Below are positions 24,204 through 31,249 of a DNA stretch of 31,249 nucleotides, piece after piece; positions within the stretch are counted from its first letter, which is position 1; each line of letters opens with the position of its first letter. The DNA is from Limnoglobus sp043780595 (GTDB taxonomy: Bacteria; Planctomycetota; Planctomycetia; Gemmatales; Gemmataceae), in NCBI GenBank assembly GCA_043780595.1, contig JAYWCL010000061.1, positions 1-31,249 on the forward strand, written 5' to 3'. The position numbers were made by a program, and so were the translations under genes. The notes beneath the pieces are model-generated. The model ran no database searches and was not told the origin of the DNA. It was given only the letters and a program-made list of their open reading frames with translations.

Positions 24204-25529
24204 TTATGCCCGCACCAGTCGATCGCGATTTTCGCTGACGTTCTTCGTGGCGTTGCGCGTGTCGACGACGAGCTTTGCTTCGGCGAGAATCCAGCCGTAA
24301 TCGTATGCGCTGTGGTCGGTGGCGATCAGCACGCAGTCTTGCGATTGCAGATACTCGGCGGTCAGCGGCTGGCTTTCCATTTTGAGATGCGCGTAGTGCC
24401 GCGTCGGGGGTAGGTTCGGGATGTGCGGATCGTTGTAAGTGACGGTTGCGCCCTTCTTCAGAAGCAATTCCATCAACTCGAAGCCAGGCGATTCGCGGGG
24501 GTCGTCGATGTCCTTCTTGTATGCCATGCCGAGGATCGCGACGCGACTGCCTTTCAGTGGTTTGCCGGTTTCGTTGAGTGCATCCGCCACTTTCGCCACG
24601 ACATACGTTGGCATACCGGTGTTGATTTCACCGGCGAGTTCGATGAACCGCGTACTCATGCCGTACTGGCGTGCCACCCACGTTAAGTAGAAGGGGTCGA
24701 TGGGAATACAGTGACCGCCGAGGCCCGGACCGGGGTAAAACGCCTGGAAACCGAACGGTTTCGTCTTCGCGGCATCGATCACTTCCCAGACGTCGATGCC
24801 CATGCGGTCGTAGAGCACTTTGAGTTCGTTGACGAGTGCGATATTGATGGCGCGGTAGGTGTTTTCAAGAATTTTGCTCGCCTCCGCGACTTCGGGCGTC
24901 GACACCCGCACCACGTTCGGCACGATGGCGGCATACAACGCGCAGGCGACTTCGCTACTGTTATCGTCTAGCCCACCGACGACTTTGGGGATCGTGTTCA
25001 CCGAGTGCGTGGCATTGCCGGGGTCTTCGCGTTCGGGGCTAAACGCGAGGAAAAAGTCTTCGCCGGGCAGCATTTCCGAGCGTTGCAGGATCGGCAGAAC
25101 GACGTTACGCGTCGTGGTCGGATACGTCGTGCTTTCGAGAACGACGAGCTGCCCCGGTCGCAACTGCCCGGCCACCGCGTGTGCCGAGTTGATGACGTAA
25201 CGCAGGTCGGGCTCGCGCGATTCGGTGAGCGGCGTCGGCACGCAGATGAGGATCGCATCGACTTCGCCGAGGCGGTCGAAGCGATCCGTGGCGGTGAAGC
25301 CGACGGCACGCATCTCGGCGATGGTCGTGTCGGATATTTGTTTGATGTACGAATGGCCCGCGTTGAGCTTCGCGACTTTTTGCACGTCGATGTCGAAGCC
25401 CGTGACCTCGTAGCCGCGGCTGGCAAATGCGCGAGCGAGCGGGAGGCCGACGTACCCGAGGCCGATGATACCGATACGTGCCGTTTTCGCGAGAATTCGG
25501 GCGTGCAGTTCTGCAAAGGTGTCTGACAT
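24204..25529 (-). CDS. wbpA: WbpA-type nucleotide-sugar dehydrogenase (probable UDP-N-acetylglucosamine 6-dehydrogenase)
   Basis: 441 aa from the ATG at 25529, which has GGAG 5 bp upstream; the frame is open for 26 further codons but those look non-coding. The N-terminal Rossmann fold has GLGYVGLP at 23-30 and the acidic strand end FDID (45-48). The catalytic segment is GPGLGGHCIPIDPFYLTW with nucleophile C274, and the helix ENTYRAINIALVNELK is typical. The C-terminal UDP-binding domain contains LGMAYKKDIDDPRESP (333-348). This combination matches the WbpA/WecC branch rather than plain UDP-glucose dehydrogenase. The enzyme oxidises the C6 hydroxyl of a UDP-HexNAc to a uronic acid with two NAD+, feeding surface polysaccharide synthesis in the cytoplasm. 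No glycosyltransferase or epimerase genes accompany it. Confidence 0.9.
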   Translation of the reverse strand: MSDTFAELHARILAKTARIGIIGLGYVGLPLARAFASRGYEVTGFDIDVQKVAKLNAGHSYIKQISDTTIAEMRAVGFTATDRFDRLGEVDAILICVPTPLTESREPDLRYVINSAHAVAGQLRPGQLVVLESTTYPTTTRNVVLPILQRSEMLPGEDFFLAFSPEREDPGNATHSVNTIPKVVGGLDDNSSEVACALYAAIVPNVVRVSTPEVAEASKILENTYRAINIALVNELKVLYDRMGIDVWEVIDAAKTKPFGFQAFYPGPGLGGHCIPIDPFYLTWVARQYGMSTRFIELAGEINTGMPTYVVAKVADALNETGKPLKGSRVAILGMAYKKDIDDPRESPGFELMELLLKKGATVTYNDPHIPNLPPTRHYAHLKMESQPLTAEYLQSQDCVLIATDHSAYDYGWILAEAKLVVDTRNATKNVSENRDRLVRA

Positions 25530-25799
25530 TCCGGCTCCATCCGTGGCTCGTTTGGCCCATCCTGGCCGCGATAGAAGGTTATGCACGAAATTCGGGACGT
25601 CTGTCAACGCAGATTACCACCGGCCTATTGCGGATCGCTTTCGCAACCGTCACGCTTTCGCTAACCGGGTCGGTTTCTCTAGCCGGTTCGTTGGTCGTAC
25701 GATCTTCCAAAACTTTCAAAGTTTGATTCAAGTCGCGTTCCTTCCGGAGTTCTCAAGACGCACCATGTAATTATTACCGAACACCTACCGAGGTCCGCC
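25530..25799. other. divergent intergenic region
   Basis: 270 bp between the sugar dehydrogenase (minus) and the BON protein (plus) must hold both promoters. I see no convincing consensus promoter, operator or hairpin. Confidence 0.5.
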
Positions 25800-26576
25800 A
25801 TGCGTGCGAGCCACTCTTTTCGCTCCGGAATCGTCTGCCTGTGTATCGGATGGATTCCCGCCGCCGCCACGGCGATCGACCCCACGCCGCTACACCTTCC
25901 CAAAGAGGTGGTTACGACCGACTTCGATCTGATGTGCCGGGTGAAGTCGGCAATTGCGGCCGACCCTCTGTTGAAGAACATCAACTTGATGGTCAGCGTC
26001 ATCGATGGCGGTGCGGTCGTGGGTGGGGCTGTCGCATCGGATGCGATGTCGGCTCGCGTATCGCAGTTACTGCGAACGGTGCCAGGGATTACAGATGTGA
26101 AAGTATCGTGCTGGGTTCCTGCCGTGGAAGACCCGTTGCGAAAGATGGTGGCTGCACGTCTGAAGGCGGTAACCGTAGTAAGTGAGATACCCGATCCGAG
26201 AATCGGCGCAACGACGGTCACGCTGCGGCATATGCCGACGATGACGTATCTCCTCGAACCATCAGCGATGCAACCCGCCGCAAGTGCGTATTCGCCCGTT
26301 CCACCGCCCGCGCCGCCCGCACCATCGGGGCCGCCGGAGTTTCCGACCATCCCCTCGCCATCCGTGCCGGTGATACCAAAGCAGGACGTGGCGGCAGCGG
26401 TGGAAGCCGTGCAGTCGTCCGTATTGCGTTACTCGACGCTAAAGGTGGTCGTGATAGCTGGATCGGTCACGATTTCCGGAACCGCCTCCGACGCAGCCGA
26501 CGCCTGGGAATTGGCATTAGAATTGCGTAAGGTTCCTGGCGTCGATCGTGTAATCGTCGGTCCGCTCAGTCGTTAG
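25800..26576 (+). CDS. exported protein with two BON-like domains
   Basis: 258 aa. Residues 1-25 look like a signal peptide (HSFRSGIVCLCIGWIPAAATA). Residues about 42-105 form a BON-like domain: RVKSAIAADPLLKNINLMVS, then VIDGGAVVGGAVASDAMSAR and VPGITDVKVS. A Pro-rich linker (about 164-195) leads to a second BON-like domain (about 197-255) with LRYSTLKVVVIAGSVTISGT and VPGVDRVIVGPLS. BON domains bind phospholipid or stabilise envelopes, and occur in OsmY-like and secretin-associated proteins. The mature protein is therefore expected in the periplasm or at the outer membrane. The start at 25800 follows GAGG at about 8-nt spacing. It stands alone on its strand, 76 bp before the phosphoesterase. 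Confidence 0.78.
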   Translation: MRASHSFRSGIVCLCIGWIPAAATAIDPTPLHLPKEVVTTDFDLMCRVKSAIAADPLLKNINLMVSVIDGGAVVGGAVASDAMSARVSQLLRTVPGITDVKVSCWVPAVEDPLRKMVAARLKAVTVVSEIPDPRIGATTVTLRHMPTMTYLLEPSAMQPAASAYSPVPPPAPPAPSGPPEFPTIPSPSVPVIPKQDVAAAVEAVQSSVLRYSTLKVVVIAGSVTISGTASDAADAWELALELRKVPGVDRVIVGPLSR

Positions 26577-26652
26577 CAAAATTCCGGTCGAATTTGCTAG
26601 TCTGTTGACCCGCTCCGTTCTACGATCAATTGAACGGACCACGGGAAGCTTC

Positions 26653-27414
26653 ATGCGCATCCTCATTATTTCCGACATCCACTCGAATTGGCCCGCACTT
26701 GCTGCCGTCCAAGAGTCTTACGACGTATGCCTGTGCGTCGGCGATCTCGTCGAATACGGGCCGCAACCGGTCGAGGTGATCCAGTGGGTTCGCGAACGTG
26801 CGCTGCACTGCGTTCGGGGTAATCACGACCATGGCACAGCACAGAATATCGACGTGTTTGGCGTCGGCGGATTCCGTTATCTGACGATGGCCACCCGCTC
26901 GCCGACGATCGAATTGCTGAACTCGGAAGATCGACGTTACCTCGCCGACCTTCCCACGGTGAAGCTGTTTACGCTTGCGGGCAAGCGATTTCTCATGGTT
27001 CACGCCAGCCCCCGCGATCCGCTCGACGAATACGTTCCCGCCGATCCGGCACAATGGGCGACGCGGATCGCCGGTTTCGCCGTCGATTATGTGCTGGTCG
27101 GGCACACGCACCAGCAATTTTCTATGGACGTGGGCCAAGCGAAAGTCATCAACCCCGGCAGCCTCGGATTGCAGCGCGATGGTAACCCGATGGCTCGGTA
27201 CGCCATCATCGAAAACGGCCAGATCGAACTCAAGCAGATCGAGTACGATTACGAGGCGACCGTCGCGGCACTCGGGAATACGTCGATCGACTTAAAAGCA
27301 AAACAAATGCTCGCGGATGTGTATCGAACGGGCCGCTACGTCCACCCGACGAGCGGCGTGAACGGAGTTGCCGAGCTAAATGGCAGTTACGCAAAAGTGA
27401 AGGCCATCGCCTAA
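26653..27414 (+). CDS. YfcE/MJ0936-type metallophosphoesterase
   Basis: 253 aa from ATG 26653, preceded by GGGAAG; the frame extends 16 codons upstream but the family begins at MRILIISDIHSN. Metal-binding motifs are all present: D-x-H (SDIHSN, residues 7-12), GD (VGDLVEYG), GNHD (RGNHDHG), a His in MVHASP and GHTH (VGHTHQQF). These define the calcineurin-like YfcE/MJ0936 group of small bacterial phosphodiesterases, which use two metal ions (often Mn) and hydrolyse phosphodiester or phosphomonoester bonds; the physiological substrate is usually unknown. No signal peptide, so cytoplasmic. The C-terminal ~35 residues (ADVYRTGRYVHPTSGVNG) are beyond the usual core. Its stop is 3 bp from the stop of the converging RND gene, so no terminator fits between. 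Confidence 0.9.
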   Translation: MRILIISDIHSNWPALAAVQESYDVCLCVGDLVEYGPQPVEVIQWVRERALHCVRGNHDHGTAQNIDVFGVGGFRYLTMATRSPTIELLNSEDRRYLADLPTVKLFTLAGKRFLMVHASPRDPLDEYVPADPAQWATRIAGFAVDYVLVGHTHQQFSMDVGQAKVINPGSLGLQRDGNPMARYAIIENGQIELKQIEYDYEATVAALGNTSIDLKAKQMLADVYRTGRYVHPTSGVNGVAELNGSYAKVKAIA

Positions 27415-27417
27415 TAC

Positions 27418-30400
27418 TCAGATCTCGCCCAACTCCGCAGCCTTCCTTTTGCCGAACTTCAAGTACAGCGACGGTAGGAAAAACAGGTTCAACACCGTCG
27501 ATGTGATGAGCCCGCCCATAATGACGATGGCGAGCGGATACTCGACTTCGTGGCCGGGCTTTTGGCCGCTGACGACGAGCGGCAAAAGTGCGAGACCCGT
27601 AGCGAGTGCGGTCATCAGGATCGGGGCGAGGCGTTCTTCGGAACCGCGTTCGACCAAGCCAGGGCCGAACGCTTCGCCTTCGTGATCTTCGAGATGGCGA
27701 TAATGGCTGACGAGCATGATGCCGTTGCGGGCGGCGATGCCGAGGACGGTAACGAAGCCGACGAGCGAGCCGAGCGAGAGCACGCCACCCGTCAGCGAGA
27801 CGCCAACCCCGCCGCCAACGAGCGCGAACGGCAACGTGAATGCCACGATGAGCGTGAGACGCCACGATGCGAAATCGGAATAAATCACCAGTAGTACGCC
27901 CAACATCGCGAGTGCCCCGAGCAGGTACAAGCGCTGGCTCGACTCCTTGCGGGCGGCCTCTTCGCCGAGGAACTTCGGGTAGTAACCGGGTTCGTATTTC
28001 AACGCACGCACCTTCTCTTCGATCTCGGCAGCGACCGCGCCGAGATCGCGACCTTGCACATTACACGAGATGTCCAGTCGGCGCGATGCGGACTCGCGTT
28101 TGATCTCGTTTTGCATCGGTACGACGACGACATCGGCGACGTCGCGTAGCCGGACTTGCACGCCTGCGGGGGTGTCGATCGGCAGCAATTGCAGCGCCGT
28201 CAAATCTTCGCGGCACGCGGGCACGCCCCACACCACGACATCGAAACGCTTCTGCCCTTCGTACACTTCGCCGACTTTCGACCCGCGTAACAGTGTCGTC
28301 GTCGCACGGCGAACGTGGCCGGGCGTTAGGCCGTATTGCTCGGCGGCTTCGGGACGTAATCGTACCTCGATCTGCGGGAGTAGCACTTGCGATTCGACTT
28401 TCAGATTCGTCACACCCTCGACGCCGCCCATCACCTTCTCGGCTTCTTTTGCCTTGGACCGCAGCGTATCGAGGTCGGGGCCGAACAACCGCACGACGAT
28501 GCTGAAGCTCGAACCGGACAGCACTTCCTTGCTGCGTTCTTTCAGGTAGGTTTGCACGTCGCAGAACATGCCGGGGTAGCCTTCCATCGCCAACTGGATT
28601 TTTTCCAACGTCGATTGGTAGTCGACATCGGGGTCGATGCTGATCCAAAGTTCGGTGAAGTTCGGGCCGTAGACTTCGTCGGCGACTTCCGCACGCCCGA
28701 TGTGCGAACCGAAGTTCCGTACTCCATCGATTGCCAGAAGTTCGCGGCTCGCGAGGATCGTCATGCGGTTCATTTCTTCAACTGAAGCGCCGGGCTTCGC
28801 GATGAAGTGCATCAGGAAATCAGTTTCCTGAAACTCGGGCAGGAACTCCGAGCCGAACCGCGACGCGGCCGCACTACTCAGCACGAACGTGGCCAAGATG
28901 ATACCGAGTGCGGCATACGGCCGACCGATCAGCGAGGGCAAAACTGCCGCATACCCTTTGCGTAACCAGCGTGCCAATGGGGCTTCGGTCCGGCGACCGC
29001 GACCGCCCGTGAGGAGCATATACGACAACGCCGGTGTGACGGTCAGCGCGACGAGCAACGATGCCAAAATCGCGAGGATGTACGACATCGCCAGTGGCCG
29101 GAAGAACGAGCCAGCGATGCCATCGAGAAAGAAGATCGGCAAGAACACAATGATCACGATCATCGTCGCATACACGACCGCACTGCGGACTTCGAGCGAA
29201 GCGTCAACCACAACTTCAAATGCGGATTTCGGAATTCGGAGTTCGGAATTTTCCGCATTCCGAATTCCGAACTCCGAATTTCGGGCGAGGCGGCGGTGGA
29301 TGTTCTCGACGTCGATGATCGCGTCGTCGACGACTTCGCCGAGCGCGATTACCAAACCTGCGATCACCATCGTGTTGAGGGTAACGCCGAACGCGGTGAG
29401 TACCACCACGGCGGAGACGAGCGATATTGGGATAGCCAACAAGCTGATGAGTGCCGTGCGCCAATCGAACAGGAACAAGATCAGGATGACGGCGACGAGG
29501 CCACAGCCGATGAGCAGCGCGTGGCTGAGGTTCGTAATCGCGCGTTCGATGAACGTGGCGGGGCGAAAAATTGTCGGGTCGATCTTCAAGCCCGTGAGGC
29601 CGGGTTTGAGTTCTCGCAGCGCCACTTCGATCTTCTTCGTCACTTCGAGCGTGTTGCCTTCGGGTTGTTTTTCGACGATCAATAACAAACCGGGGGCATC
29701 GTTGATAATCGCATCGCCGATGGCGGGAGGCGAGCCGAATTGCACGGTGGCGACATCGCCGAGGCGCGTCGGGGCGTTACCCTGGAAGGCCACAATCGTG
29801 CGGGCCAAGTCGTCGGGTTCGACGATCATCGCGCGATGGCGGACGGCCAAACGCTGATTCGGCTTATCGACGAAGCCACCCGATTCGAGGACGGTGGCAT
29901 CGCCTGCGGCACGTATCACCTGATCGAGCGTGACGCCGGTGGCACGCAATCGGTCGGGATCGACGAGCACTTGATATTGCTTATCGCGTTGGCCCCAGAT
30001 CGCGACGTTGGCCACGCCGGGGATCGACATCAGCTTCGGGCGGATCGTCCAAAGCGCGAGCACGCTCATGTCGCGCTGCGACATGGTCTCCGACGACACG
30101 CCGATTTTCATGACGCGGCTGAGCGACGACAACGGCTGCAAAATCACTGGCGGGCGAGCGACAATCGGCAACCGGACGGCTTCGGCGGCCACGCGCTCTT
30201 GCACGTACTGACGCGCTTTGTGAATGTCGATATCTTCGCCGAACAGCAACACGACCGACGACAAACCCAATACCGATTTCGAGCGAAGCGTCTTCAACCC
30301 CGGCGTGCCGTTGAGCGCATTCTCGAGTGGCACGCTGATGAGGCTCTCGACTTCTTCGGTCGAAAGGCCCGGCGCTTCGGTCTGGATTTCAACCTTCGGT

Positions 30401-30531
30401 GGGGCAAATTCGGGAAAGACATCGAGCGGGGCATTGGCTACCGTGCGGACGCCATAAACGATGAGCAACCCACACAACGCCAGCACGACCACGCGGCCCC
30501 GGACCGACGACGAGATAAGCCAACTCAGCAT
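27418..30531 (-). CDS. CusA/CzcA-type RND efflux permease with repeat-derived insertion
   Basis: 1037 aa, usual family length, from the ATG at 30531 (MLSWLISSSVRGRVVVLALC, first TM); a longer open frame reaches 30798 but covers the divergent neighbour. HME-RND features: PLDVFPEFAPPKVEIQTEAPGLS after TM1, LENALNGTPGLKTLRSKS, QRDKQYQVLVDPDRLRATGV, and a TM4 with GEVVDDAIIDVEN (398-410), the acidic proton-relay site. The C-terminal half repeats the TM pattern (LGIAARNGIMLVSHYRHL). It would export metal ions or other cations using proton flow. Between IHRRL and FEVVVDASLEVRS lies an extra, repeat-derived stretch of about 20 residues (418-437, ARNSEFGIRNAENSELRIPKSA region) in a cytoplasmic loop. 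No periplasmic adaptor or outer-membrane gene is adjacent. Substrate not determinable from sequence. Confidence 0.92.
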   Translation of the reverse strand: MLSWLISSSVRGRVVVLALCGLLIVYGVRTVANAPLDVFPEFAPPKVEIQTEAPGLSTEEVESLISVPLENALNGTPGLKTLRSKSVLGLSSVVLLFGEDIDIHKARQYVQERVAAEAVRLPIVARPPVILQPLSSLSRVMKIGVSSETMSQRDMSVLALWTIRPKLMSIPGVANVAIWGQRDKQYQVLVDPDRLRATGVTLDQVIRAAGDATVLESGGFVDKPNQRLAVRHRAMIVEPDDLARTIVAFQGNAPTRLGDVATVQFGSPPAIGDAIINDAPGLLLIVEKQPEGNTLEVTKKIEVALRELKPGLTGLKIDPTIFRPATFIERAITNLSHALLIGCGLVAVILILFLFDWRTALISLLAIPISLVSAVVVLTAFGVTLNTMVIAGLVIALGEVVDDAIIDVENIHRRLARNSEFGIRNAENSELRIPKSAFEVVVDASLEVRSAVVYATMIVIIVFLPIFFLDGIAGSFFRPLAMSYILAILASLLVALTVTPALSYMLLTGGRGRRTEAPLARWLRKGYAAVLPSLIGRPYAALGIILATFVLSSAAASRFGSEFLPEFQETDFLMHFIAKPGASVEEMNRMTILASRELLAIDGVRNFGSHIGRAEVADEVYGPNFTELWISIDPDVDYQSTLEKIQLAMEGYPGMFCDVQTYLKERSKEVLSGSSFSIVVRLFGPDLDTLRSKAKEAEKVMGGVEGVTNLKVESQVLLPQIEVRLRPEAAEQYGLTPGHVRRATTTLLRGSKVGEVYEGQKRFDVVVWGVPACREDLTALQLLPIDTPAGVQVRLRDVADVVVVPMQNEIKRESASRRLDISCNVQGRDLGAVAAEIEEKVRALKYEPGYYPKFLGEEAARKESSQRLYLLGALAMLGVLLVIYSDFASWRLTLIVAFTLPFALVGGGVGVSLTGGVLSLGSLVGFVTVLGIAARNGIMLVSHYRHLEDHEGEAFGPGLVERGSEERLAPILMTALATGLALLPLVVSGQKPGHEVEYPLAIVIMGGLITSTVLNLFFLPSLYLKFGKRKAAELGEI
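29233..29280. repeat. palindromic repeat inside the RND gene
   Basis: AATTCGGAGTTCGGAATT (29233-29250) and AATTCCGAACTCCGAATT (29263-29280) are perfect 18-bp inverted repeats with a 12-nt spacer; flanking GCGGATTTCGG / TTTCGGGCG extend the TTCGG pattern. On the coding strand it reads in frame as NSEFGIRNAENSELRIP. It looks like a dispersed palindromic repeat that has landed in coding sequence without breaking the frame. Confidence 0.85.
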
Positions 30532-30632
30532 GGTGAACTCGAAGGTAAGCGGAATCCGTCTGGAACCGAGGCCCCATTTGGCGGTATGATAGTCGCAAAT
30601 AATCTCGAACGCTTCGTACTGGAGGATGCACC

Positions 30633-31249
30633 ATGCCGTTGCACGATTGGACGCGAGTCGACGATGGCATCTTTCATTCGTTCCACAATTCCTGGATCGC
30701 AAGCATCGTCGAGACGCTGAATAATGGGCTTCTGCCAGAGGGTTATTACTCTCTGGGCGACCAAGTCGCGGGTTTGGATGATCCTTACGTTTTGACATCT
30801 CACGAACCGACTGCTATCCGTACCGAGAACGTCGATATTTGCTCGACACTGATGACGGCCCAACCGCAGACTCGGTATATTGCACATGCAGTCAACGATA
30901 GATACACGCGACTTCAACGCAGGATCGAGATTCGTCATGTTTCCGGTCACCGGATTGTCGCTTTGATCGAGATCATTTCGGCAGGGAACAAATCGAGTCA
31001 CTTCAAATGGGACGCATTCCTTCAAAAAGCATTGTCGGCGATCCAGGGAGGCATCCATTTGTTGCTGCTTGATGTTCACCCGCCGACCGCGCTCGATCCG
31101 GGTGGAGTTCATGGCTCGGTGTGGGGCGAATACACTGGCGAAGTATTCGAATTGCCGCCCGATGCGGACCGCACCTTAGTCTCCTACGACTGCGGCAGGA
31201 GTAAGACGGCTTACGTCGAGCCAATCGCGGTCGGCCAAACCTTGCGGAA
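30633..31249 (+). CDS. DUF4058-family protein, N-terminal part (3' end outside window)
   Basis: 205 codons from ATG 30633, open to the window edge, behind a strong GGAGG (30621-30625) at 7-nt spacing. The start MPLHDWTRVDDGIFHSFHNS, then LPEGYYSLGDQVAG and VALIEIISAGNKSSHFKWDAF are characteristic of DUF4058, a family abundant and often multi-copy in planctomycetes and cyanobacteria. The core segment E-I-(I/L)-S-x-(G/N)-NK carries conserved Glu and Lys, but no biochemical function is established as far as I know. No signal peptide or TM segment is seen in the visible part. It is divergent from the RND gene, with 101 bp between the starts. Confidence 0.85.
   Translation, partial: MPLHDWTRVDDGIFHSFHNSWIASIVETLNNGLLPEGYYSLGDQVAGLDDPYVLTSHEPTAIRTENVDICSTLMTAQPQTRYIAHAVNDRYTRLQRRIEIRHVSGHRIVALIEIISAGNKSSHFKWDAFLQKALSAIQGGIHLLLLDVHPPTALDPGGVHGSVWGEYTGEVFELPPDADRTLVSYDCGRSKTAYVEPIAVGQTLR

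Noticed and set aside
30532..30798. 89-residue N-terminal extension of the RND permease
   Set aside because: It overlaps the start of the divergent DUF4058 gene and does not look like a family N-terminus; MLSWL begins TM1 as expected.

Overview
The window looks like chromosome from a Gemmataceae-type planctomycete. The basis is GC-rich coding sequence, two very large exported proteins that begin with an SLEDR-(T/Q)TPA motif and end in FG-GAP/VCBS-like repeats, a planctomycete-style ECF sigma N-terminus, a secreted ThuA-domain protein, a DUF4058 protein and several GC-rich intergenic palindromes. The assignment is inference from protein style; no rRNA or other taxonomic marker is present.

Layout. 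1-3460: the last 28 codons of an IS630-family transposase end 13 bp from the 3' end of a minus-strand series. That series holds two tandem paralogous single-TM proteins, a small ORF, a cut-short ECF sigma factor and a 623-aa polytopic membrane protein. 3461-4446: about 1 kb without a convincing gene, holding a hairpin and two imperfect copies of a ~207-bp repeat. 4447-10473: a small hypothetical, a 1400-aa modular surface protein with a near-ideal intrinsic terminator, and a secreted ThuA-domain protein. 10645-13743: a GmrSD-like DUF262/HNH protein followed 30 bp later by a secreted metacaspase with an EF-hand-like loop and C-terminal Tudor/chromo-barrel-like repeats. 13733-17433 (minus): a YjhG/YagF-type dehydratase followed by a squalene-hopene-cyclase-family protein. 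17499-22889: a secreted hypothetical, a long palindrome in a divergent gap, a 790-aa paralogue of the surface protein's C-terminus, and a BrkB/YihY membrane protein. 23002-25529 (minus): a lipoprotein, a soluble hypothetical and a WbpA-type UDP-sugar dehydrogenase. 25800-27414: a double-BON secreted protein and a YfcE-type phosphoesterase. 27418-30531 (minus): a CusA/CzcA-type RND permease carrying an in-frame palindromic repeat insertion. 30633-end: a DUF4058 protein running off the window.

The genes do not form one pathway; several neighbours are secreted or envelope proteins. The points most worth attention are the metacaspase architecture and its link to the GmrSD-like gene, the palindrome inside the RND gene, the chimeric sigma-factor stub, and the shared C-terminal module ending GGVFVG in the two surface proteins. 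I see no CRISPR array, tRNA, rRNA or complete insertion sequence.
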